A stretch of 64,000 nt of DNA from Kineosporia rhizophila (GTDB lineage: Bacteria > Actinomycetota > Actinomycetes > Actinomycetales > Kineosporiaceae). Shown here piece after piece: positions 59,632 through 64,000 of this stretch. Both the position numbers and the translations under genes were made by a program. The notes below the pieces were generated by a model. That model was not told the DNA's origin, did no database searches, and saw nothing but the letters and a program-made list of their open reading frames with translations. The DNA lies in contig NZ_JAJSOH010000031.1 of assembly GCF_021277265.1 (NCBI RefSeq), forward strand, positions 1 to 64,000, written 5' to 3'. Within the stretch, counting starts at the first letter, position 1. Each line of letters opens with the position of its first letter.

Positions 59632-60456
59632 CTATGCGGACAGACCGATCAGCTCTCGCGCCTGCGCCGGGCTCATCGCCGGGCGCTGCAGATGATTGGC
59701 CAGCGTGGCCGCCCGGGCGGCCAGTTCGGCACTGCCGGTGACCGGGCGGCGGGGCGCGAAGAAGACGTTGTCCTCCATGCCGACCCGCACGTGGCCGCCC
59801 ATCGCCAGGCTCGCCGCGAGCACCGGCAGATGCCCGCGGCCGATGCCGGTGGCCGACCAGGAGGTGACCGCCGCGGGCAGCGCCTGCACCCCCGCGACCA
59901 GGGCGGGAACGGTGGCGGGCAGGCCCCCGGGCACGCCCAGGACGAAGTCGGCGTGGACCTTGCCGCCGTAGGGCAGGCCGAACTCGCCGACCAGCCGTTC
60001 CAGCGTGGCCACGTGCCCGAGGTCGAACAGCTCGAACTCGGGCACCACCTGGGCGGCCTGACTGCGCTGGTACAGGTCGACCACGAACGGCCAGGGGTTG
60101 CTGAACACGTCGTTGCCGAAGTTGACCGTGCCGCAGGTGATCGAGCACGAGTCGGGGGCGGCGTCGAGCACCTTCAACCGGTCGGCGAGCGGGTCGTGCA
60201 CGCTGCCCCCGGTGGACAGCTGCACGATCAGCCCGGTGTTCTCCCGCAGCGCGGCGACCGTCTCGCGCAGCCGCCCCAGGTCGAGCGTGGGCCGGTGCTC
60301 GCCGTCGCGGATGTGCACATGGATCATCGCCGCGCCCGCGGCCTCGCAGGCCCGGGCCTCGGCGACGAGTTCCTCGACCGTGGTCGGCAGCTGCGGCCAG
60401 GTCGCCTTGTCGATCTCGGCACCGGTGGGCGCGACGGTGATCAAAGTGCGATTCAT
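59632..60456 (-). CDS. BKACE-type beta-keto acid cleavage enzyme
   Basis: A 274-residue TIM-barrel enzyme of the 3-keto-5-aminohexanoate cleavage (DUF849) family. It condenses a beta-keto acid with acetyl-CoA to give acetoacetate and a CoA thioester. The metal motif MIHVHIRDG (HxH) is intact, together with STGG, the GHVRVGMEDN loop and an active-site Glu/Arg region. The specific keto acid cannot be predicted. ATG 60456 begins homology. It is a single gene. Confidence 0.85.
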   Translation of the reverse strand: MNRTLITVAPTGAEIDKATWPQLPTTVEELVAEARACEAAGAAMIHVHIRDGEHRPTLDLGRLRETVAALRENTGLIVQLSTGGSVHDPLADRLKVLDAAPDSCSITCGTVNFGNDVFSNPWPFVVDLYQRSQAAQVVPEFELFDLGHVATLERLVGEFGLPYGGKVHADFVLGVPGGLPATVPALVAGVQALPAAVTSWSATGIGRGHLPVLAASLAMGGHVRVGMEDNVFFAPRRPVTGSAELAARAATLANHLQRPAMSPAQARELIGLSA

Positions 60457-60523
60457 CCGCCCATCGTGACTGTTGGCCGCAGAATCAGCCAGCAACATCC
60501 GTCTTCAATTGAGATCTTGCGGT

Positions 60524-61630
60524 TCAGCCCTGCGGCAGACGGCGAATCTTCGGGACGTCGGCGGAGGGACCGGCGGCCGCGTCGACCACGATCTCCTGCG
60601 CCGCCTCGACCCCTCCGGCCAGCAGCTGCACATCCGGCGGGGTGGAGCGCTTGAGCACGGCGAGGGCGATCGGGCCCAGTTCGTGGTGCCGGGCCGCGGT
60701 GGTCACCCGCCCGACCTCACGCTCGCCGTTGAGCACGGTGGCGCCCGGCGCGGGCAGCTCGTTCATCGTGCCGTCGAGGTGCAGCATGACCAGCCGGCGC
60801 GGAGGGCGGCCGAGGTTGTGCACCCGGGCGATCGTCTCCTGCCCGCGGTAGCAGCCCTTCTCCAGATGGACGGCGGTGCGCAGCCAGTCGAGTTCGTGGG
60901 GGATGGTGCGGTGGTCGGTCTCGAAACCGTGCCGGGGCCGCCAGGCGGCCACCCGCAGCGCGTCCACCGCCCAGGTGCCCGCGGCGCCGTCGAACTCCCC
61001 CGCCGCCACCTGCTGCTCGAACTCGGCGCGCGGGATCAGCACCTCGCGCCACTTCCACTCCGGGTGCCCGGCCACCTCGATCTCGTCGGCGGTGTAGAGG
61101 GCGCCCCCCACGGCCAGGTCGGGCCAGGGGTCACGCCAGGCCAGCGGCTCACCGGTGGACTCGCTGTCCACCGCCTCGCCGACCACGGCCCAGTCGGCGG
61201 TGACGTCGGCCACCTCGACCCGGCGCATGAACACCATGCGCTGCAGGAAGGCGACCAGCTCACCGGCGGTGCCCGGCTCGACCGTGATCCAGGTGGCGCT
61301 GCCGTCGTCGACCAGGTGCAGGTCGTGCTCGACGTGGCCGTTCGGGGTGAGCAGCAGGGCCTCGGTGGAGGTGAACGGCGCGAGGCCGGACAGGTGCTGC
61401 GTAGTCATCGAGTGCAGCCAGGTGAGCCGGTCGGGGCCGGCGATCCGGATCACCCCGCGGTTGGACAGGTCGGCCCGCGCCTGACCCGCCTCGAGCCGCC
61501 GCTGCTCCCCCACCGGGTCGCCGTAGTGCCAGGCCACACCACTGTCGATGCCTTCGACGGGAACGGCTCCGGGGCGCTCCAGCAGCGGACTGCGGTAGCT
61601 CGGGACGGCAGGGGCGACGGGTTCGCTCAT
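60524..61630 (-). CDS. ygfZ: Folate-binding protein YgfZ/CAF17
   Basis: A 368-residue member of the YgfZ family, tetrahydrofolate-dependent helpers of Fe-S cluster enzymes. It has the GcvT-like N-terminal fold (WLHSMTTQHLSG) and the signature KGCYRGQETIARVHNLG with its Cys. ATG 61630 begins the conserved part. It is 44 bp after the Nur-like gene on the same strand, and probably in the FABP-nur-ygfZ operon. Confidence 0.92.
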   Translation of the reverse strand: MSEPVAPAVPSYRSPLLERPGAVPVEGIDSGVAWHYGDPVGEQRRLEAGQARADLSNRGVIRIAGPDRLTWLHSMTTQHLSGLAPFTSTEALLLTPNGHVEHDLHLVDDGSATWITVEPGTAGELVAFLQRMVFMRRVEVADVTADWAVVGEAVDSESTGEPLAWRDPWPDLAVGGALYTADEIEVAGHPEWKWREVLIPRAEFEQQVAAGEFDGAAGTWAVDALRVAAWRPRHGFETDHRTIPHELDWLRTAVHLEKGCYRGQETIARVHNLGRPPRRLVMLHLDGTMNELPAPGATVLNGEREVGRVTTAARHHELGPIALAVLKRSTPPDVQLLAGGVEAAQEIVVDAAAGPSADVPKIRRLPQG

Positions 61631-61674
61631 GTCGCTGTGCAGCGCCCCGGGCCCCGCAGAACTTCCCGGCCCGC

Positions 61675-62109
61675 TCACGAGTCCTGGCACTGCGCGCAGA
61701 GGCCGTGCAGGGAGAGGTGCCCCAGGTCGGTGTCGAAGCCGGACTGCTCACGCACCGCCCGGGCCAGCGGCCGGGCCAGGTCGAGGTCGGCCTCGGTGAT
61801 CGCGCCGCAGCCCCGGCAGACCAGGTGCAGGTGGTTGACGTGACTGGCCACCTGGTAGGTCGGGGAGCCGTGGGTGAGATGGGTGTGACTGATCACCCCG
61901 ATCTTCTCCATCAGCTCCAGGGCCCGGTAGACCGTGGAGAGATTGACCGGGCCCGACTCGTTCTCCCTCTGGACGAAGTCGCAGACCTCCTCCGGGGTGG
62001 CGTGGCCGAGCTCGGTGACCGCCCGCAGCACCGAACGACGCTGCGGGGTGGCCCGCAGACCGCGTTCCCGCAGGGCGGTGTCCAGCTCCGCGACGGTCAC
62101 CTGGGCCAT
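61675..62109 (-). CDS. nur: Fur-family regulator, Nur-like
   Basis: A 144-residue Fur-family repressor with winged helix (about 8-85, ATPQRRSVLRAV, NLSTVYRALELMEKIG) and metal-binding region. His-rich sites SHTHLTHG and HVNHLHLVCRGCG, plus the second CAQC, give structural zinc (CxxC pairs) and a regulatory metal site. Overall resemblance is closest to Streptomyces Nur, the nickel-responsive regulator, rather than to Zur or FurA. It begins 1 bp after the FABP gene stop. The metal is inferred. Confidence 0.82.
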   Translation of the reverse strand: MAQVTVAELDTALRERGLRATPQRRSVLRAVTELGHATPEEVCDFVQRENESGPVNLSTVYRALELMEKIGVISHTHLTHGSPTYQVASHVNHLHLVCRGCGAITEADLDLARPLARAVREQSGFDTDLGHLSLHGLCAQCQDS

Positions 62110-62110
62110 C

Positions 62111-62644
62111 TCAGACCCGCTTGAGCCGGGCCGAGGCGTGCGACTGCAGCGGGTGCCCCTCGGCGGCCATGTCCAGGGCCCAGAGCAGGTCGGACTCGAC
62201 CAGCCCGTAGAGCCGGGTGGCGGCGGTGTACTCCTTGGCCGAGACCGTGCGGGCGACCAGGTCGGTCTGCAGGTCGATGCGGGGGCCCTTGGCCCGGCCC
62301 AGGTAGATCTCGGAGATGCCGGTCGGGTGCACGATCAGCACCTCGAGGTCGGTGCTGGGCGTGTTGTCGGTCTCCGGCTCGGCGTCGGCCGGCGGCGCGA
62401 CCGGGCGCCAGTAACCGGTCTCGGTGGCCAGCGGCTCCACCTGGTTGCCGGCCGCGTCCAGGCGCCACATCCGCGAGGTGTACGAAAGGAACGGACGGCC
62501 GTCGTGGGAGAACTCGATCTCCTGGCCGAAGTTCGCCTCTTCCATGGTCGGGTAGCCGATCACGCCGGCCCCCTCCCAGCGGCCGATCAGCCAGGCCAGG
62601 GGCGCGAGCGGGGTGGGCAGGTCGGTGTCTAGTTGGAACGCCAC
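62111..62644 (-). CDS. FABP/nitrobindin-like haem-binding protein (DUF1794)
   Basis: A 177-residue beta-barrel protein. The opening LAWLIGRWEGAGVIGYP has the GxWxGxG-type motif, and HASARLKR near the C-terminus carries the His that binds haem in nitrobindins. Such proteins bind ferric haem and isomerise peroxynitrite or sense nitric oxide. It is the first gene of the minus-strand FABP-nur-ygfZ unit. Confidence 0.85.
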   Translation of the reverse strand: MAFQLDTDLPTPLAPLAWLIGRWEGAGVIGYPTMEEANFGQEIEFSHDGRPFLSYTSRMWRLDAAGNQVEPLATETGYWRPVAPPADAEPETDNTPSTDLEVLIVHPTGISEIYLGRAKGPRIDLQTDLVARTVSAKEYTAATRLYGLVESDLLWALDMAAEGHPLQSHASARLKRV

Positions 62645-62689
62645 GGTGCGATCGTATGACGAGCGGCCCGCCGAGGTAGCGTCGCGGGC

Positions 62690-63052
62690 ATGGCCGACTC
62701 GCTCGTGATCGAGGTCGTCGCCGGGCCGGACGCCCCGGAACGCTGCAATCAGGCCTTCACCGTGGCCGCCGCCGCCTGCGCGGCCGGGGTGCCGGTGGAG
62801 GTCTGGCTGAACGGTGAGGCCGCCTGGCTGGCGGTGCCCGGGCGGGCGGCCGGGCTGGTGCTGGAAGAGGCCGCACCACTGACCGAACTGCTCGAGATCG
62901 TGCTGGAGGCGGGGCAGGTACGGGTCTGCACGCAGGCCGCCGCCCGGCGTTCGATCGACCCGGCCGACCTGATCGAGGGCGTCACCATTGCGGGCGCCGC
63001 TGCCTACCTGGAGCGCATCCTGCGTGAAGGCACCCGCACGCTGGTGTATTAA
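62690..63052 (+). CDS. DsrE-family protein
   Basis: A 120-residue alpha/beta protein of the DsrE/DsrF-like fold (VVAGPDAPERCNQAFTVAAAA, VPVEVWLNGEAAWL), with a Cys in VCTQAAARR at the place of the sulfur-carrying Cys. It is divergent from the FABP gene. Role in sulfur transfer is inferred. Its TAA stop and the stop of the convergent membrane gene share TTAA. Confidence 0.8.
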   Translation: MADSLVIEVVAGPDAPERCNQAFTVAAAACAAGVPVEVWLNGEAAWLAVPGRAAGLVLEEAAPLTELLEIVLEAGQVRVCTQAAARRSIDPADLIEGVTIAGAAAYLERILREGTRTLVY

Positions 63053-63801
63053 CCGATACCCATCCGGAAGATCGCGTAGGCCGCCGTGCCGGCTGCGGCC
63101 ACCGGAGCTGCGGCCCGGGCCAGGGTGGCCGGCTGCAGCCGGGTGAGCAGCCCTTCCGCATCGACCAGGCGATCGACGGCGATGCCCACGCCGGAGACGG
63201 CGAGCCCGACCAGCGCTGCGGTGCCCAGCGGCACGCCCGGCACCACGACCGAGGCCACCACCGAGGCGACGAGCCCGGCGCCCAGGCCGGCCCAGGTGAG
63301 CATCGACGGGGCCAGCGGCAGGGTGAGCACCAGCCGGCCCACCGCGGTACCGGCCGCGGCCACCACCACCGCCGCCGATCCGGCCTCGGTGTCGCCGACC
63401 AGCACCCAGCCCGCGGCCAGCATGGCGACGAACTGGCCGGACAGCGTCCCGGTCACCGACTCGACCAGGTTGTGCCGGCCGTCCCGGCGGAACAGTTCGT
63501 GGGCGAAGCTGCTGAGCACGGCGGCCGCCATCACTCCGGAGAACACCGACAGCGGCTGCTCCACGTCGACCTCGGGCGAGATCGCGATGCTCCCGGCGAC
63601 CAGGGCGCCCACGCCCAGGACCAGGATCAGGAACGTGGTGCCGGCCCGGTGCGGGAGCCGGAGCAGGTCGCTCCAGCCGATGGCGAGCGCCAGAACGGTG
63701 AGCCCGGCGGCGGCGGCGAGCACCGGCCCTCCGGCGTAACCGGCCACGGCCAGGACGGCGGCGGCCACCAGAGCCAGGCCGGCGGGAAGCGGGGCGGTCA
63801 C
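63049..63801 (-). CDS. Integral membrane protein
   Basis: A 250-residue protein with seven or eight hydrophobic segments in Ala/Val/Leu/Gly-rich sequence. No family was recognised. GTG 63801 (followed by TAPLPAGLALV) is preferred; an upstream CAGGAT suggests a leaderless start. A longer frame to 63927 adds a non-homologous Ser/Arg-rich stretch. The stop shares the TTAA with the convergent DsrE gene. Confidence 0.65.
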   Translation of the reverse strand: MTAPLPAGLALVAAAVLAVAGYAGGPVLAAAAGLTVLALAIGWSDLLRLPHRAGTTFLILVLGVGALVAGSIAISPEVDVEQPLSVFSGVMAAAVLSSFAHELFRRDGRHNLVESVTGTLSGQFVAMLAAGWVLVGDTEAGSAAVVVAAAGTAVGRLVLTLPLAPSMLTWAGLGAGLVASVVASVVVPGVPLGTAALVGLAVSGVGIAVDRLVDAEGLLTRLQPATLARAAAPVAAAGTAAYAIFRMGIG

Positions 63802-64000
63802 GCCCGCATCCTGACAGATCCCTGACAAGCGCCCACGGCCGAGAGCGCGATCGGCGGCCGGTGCGCGCGGTGGGTACCCGGCTGGCAACTCTGAGTGAGC
63901 ATCGATGCCGTGAGAGTCACACGCCACACCTCTTGGCGGGAACCGCCCGAACCGGATTCACTTCAGACACCGCCCGGAAACGTCCCAGTGAGACCGCGTT

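Overview
The window is about 72-73% G+C, with strongly G/C-biased third codon positions, frequent GTG and TTG starts, short or absent leaders, and genes overlapping by ATGA or GTGA. Together with mshA (mycothiol), carD, lpqE, regX3/senX3, the DUF3180, DUF2516 and DUF2342 families, an F420-type flavin oxidoreductase and an RsiG-type anti-sigma factor, this points to chromosomal DNA of a differentiating, mycothiol-making actinomycete. A Kineosporia-like relative is a guess; the sequence does not fix the genus. Most of the window looks like conserved core chromosome. No prophage, insertion sequence, integrase or CRISPR array was seen.

Layout. 1-6.6 kb: a PH-domain membrane protein running off the left edge, an orphan NuoD-type protein, and on the minus strand a translationally coupled cassette of a processive family-2 glycosyltransferase and two exported beta-helix proteins. 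6.8-9.8 kb: a folate operon (folE, folP, fused folB-folK, DUF3180). 9.9-16.5 kb: ftsH, hpt, tilS, a DUF2342 metalloprotease and dacB on the minus strand, with a 12-bp tandem repeat at the end of dacB; ppa diverges. 17.1-26.1 kb: an NlpC/P60 endopeptidase, fused OtsA-OtsB, a beta-hydroxyacid dehydrogenase, a secreted DUF4832 protein, an F420/FMN oxidoreductase, an MhuD-type haem-degrading enzyme, two small membrane proteins and tRNA-Thr(UGU).

26.2-43.4 kb: an unusual two-gene unit (a five-TM membrane protein with a VWA domain, and a one-TM protein with a solute-binding-like domain behind a 420-residue Pro/Gly linker), a saccharopine-dehydrogenase-like reductase, an MMPL exporter, a GGDEF-EAL protein, a membrane Ser/Thr kinase with TSVIPP repeats, a CBS protein, a LacI regulator divergent from an MsiK-type sugar-ABC ATPase, and DUF4032. 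43.5-49.5 kb: the carD-ispD-ispF-cysS-rlmB neighbourhood. Here the ispD position holds a truncated IspD-like protein, and a second, divergent IspD-like gene lies inverted beside it. 49.6-56.7 kb: senX3/regX3 divergent from phoU with a Pho-box-like repeat, then gpmA, a YbjN protein, mshA, a methyltransferase and dtd. 56.7-64 kb: rsiG, DUF2516, an HBHA-like protein, an XRE regulator, a BKACE enzyme, ygfZ, a Nur-like Fur protein, a nitrobindin-like haem protein, a DsrE protein and a membrane protein.

The functional threads are cell-envelope building and remodelling (glycosyltransferase cassette, DacB, NlpC/P60, kinase), redox and metal handling (mycothiol, haem, Nur, YgfZ), phosphate sensing, and cyclic-di-GMP. 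The GGDEF-EAL protein could make or break c-di-GMP. RsiG carries two exact copies of the known c-di-GMP-binding motif. Gene ends are marked by long, often perfect hairpins, several of which share a CAGTTC flank.
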